NCBI GenBank assembly: GCA_029204225.1
Contig: CM055102.1
Location: 35,026,585 to 35,090,584 of the forward strand
Direction: 5' to 3'
DNA: 64,000 bases
From: Diphasiastrum complanatum
Lineage: Eukaryota > Streptophyta > Lycopodiopsida > Lycopodiales > Lycopodiaceae
How positions within the stretch are numbered: the first letter of the stretch is position 1; every line of letters begins with the position of its first letter. A program made the translations under genes and the position numbers. The notes beneath the pieces are model-generated. The model did not search any database. It saw nothing but the letters and a program-made list of their open reading frames with translations, and was not told the origin of the DNA. Positions 46,240 to 60,648 of the stretch are shown in pieces.

Positions 46240-47595
46240 ATGATGGAGATGGCGGAAGCGAGGTCGCCCAAAGCACAGAGCCCTCCCTGCGCACAAGAGG
46301 CCCTGCAGCTGCTTAACTGCGTGGCGTCTGAGAATTACGATCCACGAAAATGTGTGTCGCTCCTTGCTGTGCTGAGACGCTGTGTGGAAATAGAGGTATT
46401 GCACTTTGTTTTGCTGTCATCCACATCTAGTATTCCTCGGGTGGGAGTCTGTTCTTTTCTCGGTGAAATATTGTTTGTGAACAGGCTAATTTTCGTGTGA
46501 GAAGCTTCAGTAAGTCTTGCAATTCTTGTATTTCGATTCAAAGGTTTTTGTCCTCAGTGATATTATGTAAGCTAATTGGCTAGTTTTGTATGAGAAGCTT
46601 CAGGATGTCTAGAGATCTTATTTTCAGTTTGTTTTTCTTAGTGAGATTATGTATTGATCGTTTGCAATTAGGCTAATTTTGTAAGCTTCAGGAAGTCTAG
46701 AGATTTTCTTTTTCAGTTTTCAGTTTTTTTTTTCTTAGTGAGATCATGTACTTATGATTTGCACATAGCCTTCTTTTTTATGAGAAGCTTCAGCCAGTCT
46801 TGCAATCTTGTACATCAATTTGAAGGTTTTTTTCATCGATGAGATCATATAAGCAACTAGGCTAGTTTTGTCACAGAAGCTTCCAGAAGTCTAGAAAACT
46901 CGTTTTTCAGTTTCAATATTTTTCCTCACTATGCTTATGTATTGATGATTTGCATGTAGGATAGTTGTATGAAAAGCTACAGTAAGTCTTACGGTCTTGT
47001 ATTTCGATTCTAAGTGCTTTTTATCTCACTATTGAATGTATGTGATTGATGATTTGTAAATAGGCTAGTTTTTTTTGTCTTTTATATCCTTTTTGTGTAG
47101 CTGAGTGGAGTCAAACTCCAGTCCTCAAGAAGAGGAATGTATGTCTTCACCATCATACCCCTTATTGAAGGACGCAAATAGGCTAGTTTCGTATGACAGA
47201 AGTCAGCAAGTCTTATGATGTAGTGGTTCGATTCCAACTTTTTTCGTCCCCCTCCGTGAAATTATAGATTAATAAGATTCAGCAAGTCTTGTATTCTCGT
47301 GTCTCAATTCTGAGAGACTATGATCACTGCCCCAATTCCTACTTTGAAAACCTCCGTGGTCAGGAAACTAAGAGTCCTATTTGTCAGAGTAGCTTTGGCA
47401 AAAGGGTCTGGCAAACATTAACCGAGTAATACTTTTCTAGTGTTTCGGATTTAAAGTTTTGATCCTGTATTACTTGAAAGTCACAAATCGTGTTCATTTT
47501 GTTAATACCAGCATTTGCAAGTGCAGAAAGTGAGGAAGTTCTCGATAGCAGGCAGCGAGGAGGAAGTTTCTGCTGCTGGTACATCTGAGAGTTAA
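46240..47595 (+). CDS. Twin CX9C (CHCH-domain) mitochondrial protein, two exons
   Basis: Exon 1 is 46240-46395 and exon 2 is 47527-47595. They are joined in phase 0 across GAG/GTATTG and a GTGCAG/AAAGTG acceptor, giving 74 residues. The core has Cys-x9-Cys, ten residues, then Cys-x9-Cys: CAQEALQLLNC and CVSLLAVLRRC. This is the twin CX9C pattern of small proteins oxidised by Mia40 in the mitochondrial intermembrane space, where many assist respiratory-chain assembly. After the motif comes KVRKFSIAGSEEEV and a short acidic tail, which starts exactly at the predicted acceptor. No signal peptide is expected. The reading frame is intact. I cannot name the subfamily. The second ATG (46243) or third (46249) would serve equally well as start. 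Confidence 0.75.
46470..47330 (+). repeat. Minisatellite of about 95-bp units filling the CX9C intron
   Basis: About eight degenerate units share GAGAAGCTTCAG-AAGTCT, TTTCGATTC, GAGATTATGTA-TGATGATTTG and TAGGCTAGTTTTGTATG. They start near 46499, 46591, 46684, 46782, 46875, 46973, 47200 and 47278. The first unit lies about 100 bases after the 5' splice site. The array is interrupted once by the SINE-like insertion at 47072. Confidence 0.8.
47072..47175 (-). mobile_element. SINE-like insertion with 14-bp target duplication
   Basis: This 104-base insert is flanked by AAATAGGCTAGTTT at 47058-47071 and again at 47176-47189. On the minus strand it begins GCGTCCTTCAATAAGGGG. It has a tRNA-like B box (GGAGTTTGACTCC), a weaker A-box candidate (TGGTGAAGACAT), and ends in an A-rich tail. 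These are marks of a tRNA-derived SINE. The flanking word also recurs in the host minisatellite, so part of the duplication could be the repeat itself. Confidence 0.5.
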
Positions 47596-47927
47596 TCACC
47601 AAAAGTTGCTTTATGGAGGAAGGATTGAGCTAGCAACAGGCGCTTAGAAGATGAGAGTGCTGGAGAGGCCTTTCTATCATCGCAGGGTAGGTGAGCAGAT
47701 GTAGAAAACACTTTATTGCATTTTTGAAGCTCCATAGTTCCCATGTTACCCGATTATTGCCATGAAAGGTATGATATAGCAAGCTGTCATGATTTTTCTA
47801 CTTTTGAGTGATCATCTGCGAGATGCACGGAAGGTTTGGCATTACAAAGATTTCCTTGTTGCCTCTTGGGGCTGCCCAGCATCGTACAAATTCATGACCT
47901 GAATAGGATCTTGTCTTTTTTATGATG

Positions 47928-47930
<3 letters not shown>
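47596..47930. other. 3' flank of the CX9C gene
   Basis: Probable 3' untranslated region followed by spacer. No AATAAA-type signal stands out and no other gene is seen. Confidence 0.4.

Positions 47931-47983
<53 letters not shown>
47931..47983. repeat. (AG)26 dinucleotide microsatellite
   Basis: About 53 uninterrupted bases of AG on the plus strand. Confidence 0.98.
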
Positions 47984-47988
<5 letters not shown>

Positions 47989-48130
47989 ATCCAATATTGG
48001 CATGGAATTCAAAAGTACAAGATGTATCTCAAGACATGAGGTGAAAGCATCTCAATCAGATTATTGAGTTTGGAATTTCACTATTCTTTCACACAGGAAG
48101 AGAAATAAGCTTTGAATCTTGAATAACTAT

Positions 48131-48409
48131 GGGGCTTGGCTTTTAAAATGATGGGGAGCTAAGCATAATCTTAGGATGACTTTCTTTTAGTCGTACCAGT
48201 TTTTATGCATGGTTTTTGACGTTTTGATGTTAGGTTTAACTAGTTCAGTCATGGCCTCGGCCATGGAACTTGGTTGTCAAAATTGATGGGGAACTAAGCA
48301 TCTTTTTAGGATCACTTTTTTTGAGTCGTAATAGTTTTGATGCATGGTTTATGATGTTTAGATGTTGGGTTTGACAACTAGCTCAATCATAGTTTTTCAC
48401 GGCCTATGG
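48131..48409 (+). repeat. Two-unit tandem duplication (about 135 bp each)
   Basis: Unit 1 (48131-48264) and unit 2 (48265-48409) share GATGGGGA-CTAAGCAT, TTTTAGGAT-ACTTT, GAGTCGTA, GATGCATGGTTT and a final GGCC-ATGG. They have diverged by many substitutions. Confidence 0.75.

Positions 48410-51187
<2,778 letters not shown>

Positions 51188-51265
<78 letters not shown>
51188..51265. repeat. (AG)39 dinucleotide microsatellite
   Basis: About 78 uninterrupted bases of AG on the plus strand, upstream of the RING-H2 gene. Confidence 0.98.
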
Positions 51266-51267
<2 letters not shown>

Positions 51268-51374
51268 TGGATCATTAGAATCATAATAAGACTTTATTTA
51301 CAATCTTTACATTTATATATCTCTAAGTTTAAATTCAATGTAGATATTACATAATTTTTTTCTATATGCATTCC

Positions 51375-51625
51375 GTACTTTCACATTGAAAGAGATATTA
51401 TACCAATGTTTGAATGATTAATGTTGTCTTAAGGTTGGTACTCATCGGATTTTTCAGGTGTAGATGCATGAGTCTATTGCAAATATCAAAGGGCCTACAG
51501 CAACATTTTATCAAATGACAAAGGTGCATATCCAATCAATTGAAGAATTACAAGTTTTCGTAGTTCTTGAATTCTTACGTGTAGCATTATCTTTTTAGGA
51601 TTGTCCAAAGCTAAGTTCTAAACAA
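51375..51625 (+). repeat. Degenerate direct repeat, copy B
   Basis: Partner of 50147-50385, the clearest shared word being TTGAATTCTTA(T/C)GTG(C/T)AG. It ends about 100 bases before the RING-H2 reading frame. Confidence 0.5.
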
Positions 51626-51723
51626 TAAGATGACAAATAGGAAGACAAGTGTCTCTAGTATTTTTGCATTATTTTATTATGTGTTTTTTAGGTTTTAACT
51701 ATTGCAGTTTGTGATGTATATAG

Positions 51724-52581
51724 GATTCGATCCCAACTTTGTCAAGCATCACAGAGATAGCCCTTAGTGCACATGTGCAAGAGTTATCACATAGCTTACA
51801 AGAAGTGAGGAAGAGACTACAACAAGAGAAAGAGGGTCGACTTATAGCGGAGCATCGAGCAAAGCACATGTATAGGCAAGTGATGTATATAACCACACAC
51901 CCAAACCAACGACGCGTGCAACCCTCCATTGCCATATATCCTACCAGCGTGCCTCCCATGGAATTGCCAGAACATGCACCAACTCATGCACGAGAGTCTG
52001 TATGTGGGATTTGCTTTGAGGCATTAGATGCTATTGGGTGGTACACACTTGCATGCGGCCACCCATTCCATCTATATTGCATCTCTCGTAGCCTTGTCTC
52101 TAAATGTAAGTGCCCAGTTTGTAGGTACCAAGTGGATGAGGCTGCATATGTTGCATTGGGAATGGATGACCTCTACCCAGGCCCCAATAGAATGGTTGAT
52201 GTTGACACAGGGATTCCTATAGACTTTACCCAACTCCCACAACAAGAGGAAGCACAACTACCAAGAAGACAATGGTACGAGCTCGAGCAGCTCGAGCCAT
52301 TAGAGCGGTCACTTATGGATTGTGTCATTCCGAGCCTTATGAACTCATCGAGCAAATGCAACATGTCATTAGATCATGAGCAGAGAGAGGCATATGAACT
52401 TGAGTATGAGAGTCGATCGACATGGATAAAGGAGCAAGAGGAGGCATGGCAACAATTGGTAGAATTCCACAGACAAGGTTTAAAGCATGCAAGTGTGGGG
52501 CCCTCACAGATTGATTCTAGTGCACGAGTTGCAGATTATGCAGGTGCAGGGCCTTCAACACCCCCGCATGCTCCTCCTTGA
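51724..52581 (+). CDS. RING-H2 finger protein, probable E3 ubiquitin ligase (last or only exon)
   Basis: The frame is open from 51724 to the TGA at 52579-52581, 285 codons. Residues about 10-55 form a coiled coil (HSLQEVRKRLQQEKEGRLIA). The RING-H2 core follows: SVCGICFEALDAIGWYTL, then ACGHPFHLYCISRSLVSKCK and CPVC. Its spacing is C-x2-C-x13-C-x-H-x2-H-x2-C-x10-C-x2-C, with all eight zinc ligands present. An acidic Gln-rich tail ends GPSTPPHAPP. RING-H2 proteins recruit ubiquitin-loaded E2 enzymes. There is no in-frame ATG before 51868, yet the coiled coil lies upstream of it. Either an upstream exon joins at the AG ending at 51723, or translation starts at 51868 and the coil is lost. It is unbroken amid decayed repeats. 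Confidence 0.7.
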   Translation, partial: DSIPTLSSITEIALSAHVQELSHSLQEVRKRLQQEKEGRLIAEHRAKHMYRQVMYITTHPNQRRVQPSIAIYPTSVPPMELPEHAPTHARESVCGICFEALDAIGWYTLACGHPFHLYCISRSLVSKCKCPVCRYQVDEAAYVALGMDDLYPGPNRMVDVDTGIPIDFTQLPQQEEAQLPRRQWYELEQLEPLERSLMDCVIPSLMNSSSKCNMSLDHEQREAYELEYESRSTWIKEQEEAWQQLVEFHRQGLKHASVGPSQIDSSARVADYAGAGPSTPPHAPP

Positions 52582-52740
52582 TCTAGGAGTTGCGGGGGAG
52601 GCGTAGTATTTAAATATTTTGACGATACTTGATATATTTTCCCATTGTATTCTATTTTAGTTTATTCCCCCATGATGTATATTTTGATTATTGATTTGTT
52701 CCTCTACTCTACATTATTTGTATGTACATCATGTGATGAA

Positions 52741-52744
<4 letters not shown>

Positions 52745-52825
<81 letters not shown>
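52745..52825. repeat. (AG)40 dinucleotide microsatellite
   Basis: About 80 uninterrupted bases of AG on the plus strand, 163 bases after the RING-H2 stop codon. It is followed by AATTGGATCATT; the tract at 51188 is followed by the related ATATGGATCATT. Confidence 0.98.
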
Positions 52826-52827
<2 letters not shown>

Positions 52828-54631
52828 GGATCATTGTTGTCCATTGCAAAAACAAGATCTAATGTAGCAAATATTATTACTATGTCAAATTCAAGGGTAC
52901 AAAAATGAAAGTTGTGCTTCAACATGATTTGTTGCCATGAGAAAGGAGAGAATTTTCCTCAACATACTTTTTCACTACACAATGTTTTGAAAGTAGATGC
53001 ACTATACATGTATACTTTATAAATGCAAGAGGATTTGTCACAAAAAACAATTAATACTATTTTGATCTTAGAACTCGAGCATATAATTGTTTTCTACATA
53101 GATCAACGAAATTTTGGAAAATACACCAGTTCACTAGATTACTGTTGTTCACTAGATTACTAACACTCCAAAATCTCCATTGTTTAGAGCATAAAAAAAT
53201 GTGTTAACTCACACGCATTCATAGTCTAATCAAAACTCTTGAAAATTAGAAGATTAAGATCATAAATTTGGCTAATCACCTACTCTATGGCCTATGCATA
53301 TAGAGGCCTACATTCACAAGCGATTATCAAATATTTATAAACTTGCAAGTTGCACACTAATATTTGTCAAATTGTTTTATAATCACAAGGAATGATTTGT
53401 AAGGAACTAAAACAAAAGGTTGAAATTATTTGAAAGAGCAAATAACACACATCACGTAGCAATCTCCTACAATGATTATCACATATATATCAGAACCATT
53501 GCACCAGTGTGATTGGATTATGATATTCCATTGTGGAAGAGTCAAGTTGCTTTGTGGATTCATGAAATAATAAAAAATAAGAGCGAAGCTAATATCACAC
53601 TTTTGGAAAAAGGTAATACGTTGTAGACATGTTGGTTAGGTCTTCTTATAGTTACAAGAAAAAATATGTTCCATTAAAATTTGGTATGTTTACTTAGGTG
53701 AGACAACAATGATTGGGTATGAAGCCATGATATGATTTGCCACAAAAATTCATGTTGATTCACACCCTAACTAAAATTATAACATGTAGCTCTTTGGTCA
53801 CTTTAACTACTTGCTCAAACTTGAACTATAGTTATAGTTCATGGATAGGCGGTCACTATTTGGGACTGTTTTCTTTTTCTTGATATGAGTTGCATATGAC
53901 TTTTCAACATCTTAAGCTTTGCAATCCCTACTTGAAGAAATGTATTTGGTGCCTTTTATATAACGTAAATGTTGGAACCTTGGATACATTTTTTTCACAT
54001 TGTAAGAGATTGGATGCATCCCATGTCTTTATGGACTAGATAAAATGTTTTAGAGGCACATTGTAGCTGATAATGGTGAGTCCTCTTGTTGACCCACTAT
54101 TTGTTTCATGTGGTAAGAGGTTGGATACGTCCTCTCTTATTCATGAAATGTATAATGGGTGTTTAGTGACACATTTAAGGGGTATGGAAAACCCATTGTC
54201 AAGCTGTGGTAGAAACAGTTAGAGAGGAAAACAATATGCAATGTGTCGATACACACACATTGTCTAGCGTAATGTATATCACAAAAAAAAAAAAATAGAA
54301 CTATTTGGGGATCACAAATATTGTTAGTGGACTTGATATTTAGGTTCCATCCATGAGGGCTACTCATTTTCATGGTTGAAATTTGTAGTCAATCAAATTT
54401 GCAAGAAAACTTTGCAAGAAACTCAATATGAACTATCCATTTATGTAATATTGGAGGTGACACACGTTGTGAGTTCCAAACATATGACTTTAGTCCTTTA
54501 TACATGTACCAATAAATTACCCAATTTAGAGAGTATGTTTGAATTCAATTTTAATTTGGAGTGGTTTTTTTCACAGTTTGCAACATCATCCACACTTTGG
54601 CAATTTCAAACAAGTGAGATGGTATGTTTTC
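52826..54631. other. No gene recognised
   Basis: AT-rich spacer with a poly-A run at 54283. It ends abruptly at the truncation point of the next copia element. Confidence 0.45.
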
Positions 54632-57309
54632 ATTCAAAAAAGCATTAGTAACATCCATTTGCCACATGTCCCAACCATAAAGAGTTGCAAGAGAGATAAG
54701 GGTTCGAATTGTTACCATCTTTGCCACGGGTGCAAAGGTCTCATCATAGTCAATGCCATACTCTTGAGCATACCCTTTTGCCACCAATCTTGCCTTGTAC
54801 CTTTTGATTGATCCATCTTCTTTTGTCTTGATCTTGAAGATCCACTTACACCCAATTGCCTTCTTGCCTTTTGGAAGTTCCACCAACCTCCAAGTGTTGT
54901 TCTTGATGAGTGCTTGATGCTCATGATCCATGGCTTGGATCCATTCCTCCTTTTGAATTGCTTCACCTACACAAGTTGGCTCATTAGAAGAGGTAAGAAA
55001 AGCAAAGTTAGAGTTCTCCACCACTTGCTTTCCTTTTTCATCATAGGTTAGCATTGATGGCTTAGTCCTTTGCCTTTGAGTCCTCCTTGAAGGTTGCTTT
55101 GGAGTGGCATCTCCACCTTCATCCAAGACATCTTGCACATCATGATGATTAGTAGGCACATCAACATCATCATCAACATTGACAACATTGCAAACATTCT
55201 CTTCATGAAAGATGACATTCCTACTTATGACAACTTTATTCATAGAAGGAATGTACACTTTGTAAGTCTTGCTTACTTCACTATAGCCAACAAACACACC
55301 CTTCTTTGATGAAGGATTTTCTTTAGTTCTATCATCAAGAGTGATGTTGACAAAACAAGTACAACCAAAGATCCTACAATGCTTGACACTCGGCCTCCTA
55401 CCATAGAGGACCTCAAAGGGAGTCTTACCATCAAATCAACACTTGTCCTCCTATTACAAAGATAGTTAGCAAATGCTAAAGCTTCCCCCCAATAGGACTT
55501 AGCAAGATTAGCATGTAGTCTCATTGCCTTGGCACATTCACAAAGGGTTCTATTCTTCCTTTCTGCCACTCCATTCTGTTGTTGAGTCCTAGGACTAGAG
55601 TACTCCCTTTTAATCCCATGTGCTATGCAAAAATCTTTGAACTTATTTGAAGTGTATTCCCCTCCATTATCTGATCTCAAGCATTTGATCTTTGTATTGA
55701 ATTGATTTTTCACTTCATTCTTAAACTTGACAAATGCAGCAAACACTTCATCCTTGGTTTTAAGAAGATAGACCCAAGCATACCTACTAAAGTCATCAAT
55801 AAAAGTTGCATACATTTTTGCCCCACCATTGCTAGTTGTACTAAAAGAACGAAGATCCGAATGCACAAGTTGAAAAGCTTCTTTAGATCTAGAAATAGAT
55901 CTAGTATAAGCAAGTCTATGAGATTTGGACAAGGCACAATGTCTACAAAATGTATTATTTGCAACAAGACTTTTAGGGAGACCAAGAACATGCTCTTTCT
56001 TTGCCATTACCTCCAAAGATTTGAAGTTGGGATGGCCCAAACTCTTATGCCAAACTTCTTGGTTTGTCAATTGTTCCCTAGCCATACATTCTTCATTCTT
56101 AGAGATCACACATGCATCCAGTTTGAAAAGTTTACTAAGCCCCTTGTCAATCATTTGACTAACACTAAGCAAGTTCTTAGTGATTGAAGAAATGTACAAT
56201 ACATTTTCGAATTTAGCTTTCCTATTTTTTGAAAGAAAAATAGGAATTGTGCCTATGCCTTTGATGTCACATTGACCATCATTTGCAGTATAGATGATGT
56301 TGCTCTCTCCCTCATAAGACAATAAGGATAAAAAGTATTCCTTATGTCTTGTCATGTGAGATGAGGCTCCACTATCAATCCACCAAGGATCATTCCCATC
56401 TATATGTGCAAGCAAACTTGAAGTCATAACAAGAGATTCAGAAATGCTATCCTCTTCTTCATCTATTGCTAGATTTCCTTGCCTCTCACCTTGCTCTCTT
56501 TTCTTCTTATGACATTCATTAGCAAAATGACCTTTTATCCCACAATAAAAGCACTTGAACTTTGACTTATCTTTCTTTCTAAAAGAAGTAGAAGAGGAGG
56601 AGGAAGAGTGATCATCATGATCCAAGTTACCACCTTTGGACCATTTCTCTTTGCTTTTACCTTTGCCTTTGACTTTGCCTTTTGTGAAGAAAGCCTCTTC
56701 ACCTCCACCTTGGAAGGATGCACCATCAAGCTTTGATTGCAACCTATGTTCTTCAGCCAATAAGATTTCTTGCAAGTCAACCACACTTGGCAAGACTCTT
56801 TGAATGACAAAACTTTGCACAAGGTTAGCATGTTCATCTAGCAAACCATTCAACATAACCTGGACTATTTCACCATCTTTTATGTTTTCATCAATACATG
56901 CTAGATCATCACTTAAGGACTTAACCCTCAAGACAAATGCATGAGCACTTTCACCCTCTCTTTGCCTACTAGAAAATATTTGCCTCCTTAGGGTCAATAC
57001 CCTAGATGTGGACTTTTATTCAAAGAGCTTCTTCAAGGCATTCCATGCCTCACTTGCACTTTGACACTTACCAACTTCCTTGAGAAGTTCATTGGTAACA
57101 TTCATTTTAATGATATGAAGAGCCCTTTTGGCCTTCTTATCAAACATTTGTTGCTCTTGAACTGTAGGTGGTCTCTCTTCAGTTCCTGCAACTATGTCCA
57201 TGAGTTCATTCAACTCAAGTAAGGATTCCATCCTCACTTTCCAGGTAGAGTAGTTTGATGAACTCAACCTATCATTAGTTTCTAACATGATCCCACCATT
57301 GGAAGCCAT
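54632..57309 (-). pseudogene. Ty1-copia gag, protease, integrase and start of RT, minus strand, lightly decayed
   Basis: From the ATG at 57309 (MASNGGIMLETNDRLSSSNY) the gag runs on. One in-frame stop near 57014 interrupts it, after which the same frame continues for 574 codons. That frame holds the zinc knuckle KCFYCGIKGHFANECHKK, protease WWIDSGASSHMT, the integrase His/Cys region and its D-D-E core (QLVHSDLRS, CLRSDNGGEYTS, NGVAERKN). A one-base shift near 55435 precedes the C-terminal FVGYSEVSKTYKVY. RT begins (GCKWIFKIKTKEDGSI, GIDYDETFAPVAKM) and stops at MDVTNAFLNE. Everything beyond, including RNase H and the 3' LTR, is missing. Only one stop and one shift separate this from an intact 5' half. 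Confidence 0.9.
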
Positions 57310-58414
57310 GAATATAATGATTCTTAAACTTTTAGGCTTTGTCCTAATACACCTAACACTCACTTTCCTCTCAACAAATGATGGATAAGGAGATCTCAGA
57401 AGATCTAGGACCCTAAAACACTTCTATCTTGAACCTAGCTAGTTTCCAAGCATAGAAAGGAAGATTGAAACACATGCAACACTTCGCACACACTAAGAAT
57501 GGATTACAAACTCAAACCAACCTGAACACACTCTTGCTTAAGCTCTCAAACTTTCTAGCAAATGACCAAATCAAGTTATGATTTGAAGAGTTACTTGCAT
57601 TTTTGAAAAATACACAAGACTAGGTTGCCAAGAATACCTAGAATTGAACAAACTTGATCAACATATGATCAACACACTAAGATATTGATTCAACCTATAA
57701 AACCACATGTAAACCACACTTCTAAAAGTTTATAAACTCTAGCAAATGATAAATACAAGCTTTAGAGGTGAATGAAAGAGCACACTTAGTGAATCACAAG
57801 ACAAATCTTGGTGTTTAGATGTAGATCTAAGATCATTTCACATGAGAATGTTCCTCAACCTGTTAAGAACCTGAAAACACATTTGCATAATAGTTAAAAC
57901 TTTTCAGCAAATGCTCCAATCAAATTACATAAGGAGAGTTACTTACATGCTCAATAAAGTACACCAAAATTTATGCAAAAGATTGTTGACAACATATTCA
58001 CCCAAAAGGGGATCTTTCATCCAAGTGGGAACTTTGCTCAGCCTTTTGGAGAAATACAAAATCACTCAAAGAGTATTTGTCATCCACTTAAGGAGAAAGT
58101 TCATCCACTTAAGGAGAGTGTTCATCCACAGAAGTGGAGATTGTCAACAATACATAAACAGAACATTGTTAGTATTGCATATGCACAAGCCTCACAATTA
58201 ACAAATGATTAGGTGTTATGATTTGATCCAAAATAGCTTCTTCTCAGTCTCTGATCTTCAATAGACCTGAAATATGCTTTTTATCCACAAGTTCAACTCA
58301 CAAAACAAAGGTTAGTAAGATTTGATCAGCAATGCAATGCATAATCATGCTAGAACTTAATCAAACATCCAAATATCACCATAAATGGAAATCTTACTAA
58401 GAATAACAACCAAC
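57310..58414 (-). other. 5' untranslated leader of the 54.6-59.1 kb copia
   Basis: About 1.1 kb between primer-binding site and gag, unusually long for copia. The words AAGTGTGGTTT, GCAAATGATAAATACAAGC and GAACATTC recur loosely. AGTGGA and CACTTAAGGAGA-like words repeat at 58080-58140. No gene is seen. Confidence 0.5.
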
Positions 58415-58428
58415 TAGCTCTGATACCA
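58415..58428 (-). other. Primer-binding site, minus orientation
   Basis: The reverse complement reads TGGTATCAGAGCTA, abutting the CA end of the LTR to its right. Confidence 0.9.
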
Positions 58429-59081
58429 TGTGATAAAGTGGATCTTGAATGGATCCAAACTCTCAAAAGACTTGGCTAAGATCTTTGCACAACAAGCTAC
58501 AAAAGCTAGAAATGGCAAAGCATCCTAATGCTACCTTTGATACACATGAACTTGACAAACCATTCAAGAGACAAAAGAAACTAATAAAAGGTACTGATGG
58601 TAGCAAAAAACAATAGCATACCAGCCCTACAACAGCAGCCTACCACTTCTGGAAACCTCTTAAGATCATACACAAAAGCTTGAAGACAATACACAAAGCA
58701 ATGCTCTCAATGGAGGAAGAAACTGTGACAATGATCTATTGATATCTCTCAACAATACAATAAGTTTCTCCAACCTGTTCTCCACGAATTCAGCCTAATA
58801 TAGGTGAGAGAGATGACTCTCTCTCCTCTCTCTAAAACTTAGGACCCAATTTTAGGGCACAAGTAGTCTAAAATAGCCAATTTTGGCTTATATGTCCAAA
58901 TAACATGATTTTGGTGTCATTTCGAAGGTCCTGAAGTTTGGGACTTCTTTGATATGAAATATATACTAAAATAATAGTATCTAGGCCTCTTTCACATGTG
59001 TGAAAGGTTAGATCCAAAACTATGTACAAAAATTGTCAATTTAGGCCTCAAAATAGCTAGGAAATGTTGACAATTTTCACA
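58429..59081 (-). repeat. 5' LTR of the minus-strand copia (653 bp)
   Basis: Plus-strand ends are TGTGATAAAG and TTTTCACA, inverted four-base termini TGTG/CACA as in many copia LTRs. It contains a CTCTCTCCTCTCTC patch and a CACATGTG palindrome. Confidence 0.85.
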
Positions 59082-59281
59082 ACAAATATGTTCACCTTGG
59101 CGATAATAGCACACAAGCTATTAAAGGTGAAGGCACTGTAAGATTAAGCTTTGCAAATGATCAATCTAAGATATTTTCTAAAGTCCTGTATGTACTGCTG
59201 ATTTTATTTCCAATTCTTGTTACATCTTTTTTTTTCACCCATAACATGATGTGCGCATGCACGGAACCCCTATTTTGGAAT

Positions 59282-60648
59282 TCATAGCACAACATATAAT
59301 GTTTGACATGGCCTAGAATTGTCTTTTTTGGAAAGAATGAATGTTTTCATGAACATGTCTAGTTTCTTAATGAAAAGCATTGAACATTTAACTGGGTTGA
59401 AATTCCGTCTGTGCCATGATGGTGTTCCAGGGATCTCACGTGGCAAAGTGAATTTCAAAACGTTTTTGAAAATCTCTTCCTCATTTGCATGTGGATGTTT
59501 TGTGACAAAATCAATTATGTCTTTTTGCAACACAATAGATGGCACTTTTGTTGTGATCAAAATCACTTGTCTTATTTGATACATGACAAGTAAATATGGT
59601 GGGAATAATGTAAATGGCGAGAATAGTGTGGCGACTCTCATTTTTATGTAATCTATATAACGTATTTTGTCATCATAATACCCATGTCCAAATGGAAACA
59701 AGAATGGAAAGATTGCATTTTCTAAAGTGACAAATAATTTTTTTCCAAGCATGAATGACAAGCCAGACACGTTAGTTTTGAATATTGATGTCTCATTTTT
59801 TTCATGCGTTGAATTCCTTATTTGTAAATTTGAATATGTATATATGTCATTTTTTTGAATGTCATGTGCTTTGCTAAAAGGCATTATGTCCTTTAGCAAT
59901 ATGTACACTCGTTCGAATGGATCACTTTGCATGTTTTGAAATCTATCCATTTCTGTGTCCAACATTTTTTCAATTGATGCTAGCGATACGAATGGCAAGC
60001 TATGAGTCTGAGAGCCATATTCATATTAACCCAGAAACGTTTGCAAGATTGGATTATGCAAAACATTCTGCTCTAAAACATTTCATATCTCGACTGTGTC
60101 ATGATTCCTATCGCATCTGTTCAAATTGCAAACAATAACATTGTCAAATAGTGATCTCTTTTCAATGCGCCCTATCACAAACGAGTTAATGCGCCGCGTG
60201 ACATCTATTGAAACATCTATGACCGATAACAATTGCAAGTTCGATACATGTATTTTTAGAATGGTTTGTATATATGTAGAAGAAAAGAAGACTATGTATT
60301 TGATACGATCCGGATAAGCCTTACATAAAGGACATGTATGCCAACTTGTTTGGTTATCATCTGCATATGTATACTCCCACATAAATGTGTTGGCTATTGC
60401 ATATGGTGGGATACCTCGACCCATATTCTTAGCTTTCATGTCTTTCTTTGGGTTATCAAACAACACTTCATTAAGCCAAGGATTGCATCGCAAATATTTT
60501 TCCATAGATTTTGAAATCTAGCGATGTCGAACCACCCATCAGAGTAAGGCACGAATGTTTTTTTCTTTTTTTCCACGAATTTTTGTCTGGCCGCTTTGCG
60601 TCTTTCATTCAATGTGCGGCTTGATCGTAAATGTGACGGGTTTTGCAT
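59282..60648 (-). pseudogene. Helitron Rep/helicase N-terminal region, fragment
   Basis: The minus strand, read from 60648 leftwards in three frames, starts with HLRSSRTLNERRKAARQ and a CPLC motif (HTCPLCKAYPDRI). It then gives VYILLKDIMPFSKAHDI, IFPFLFPFGHGYYD, YIDYIKMRVATLF and PREIPGTPSWHRR. This is the Helitron helitron_like_N layout. It ends at 59282 just after the start of the next block. The HUH replication-initiator motif and helicase are absent. Helitrons move as rolling circles; this remnant cannot. Confidence 0.75.
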
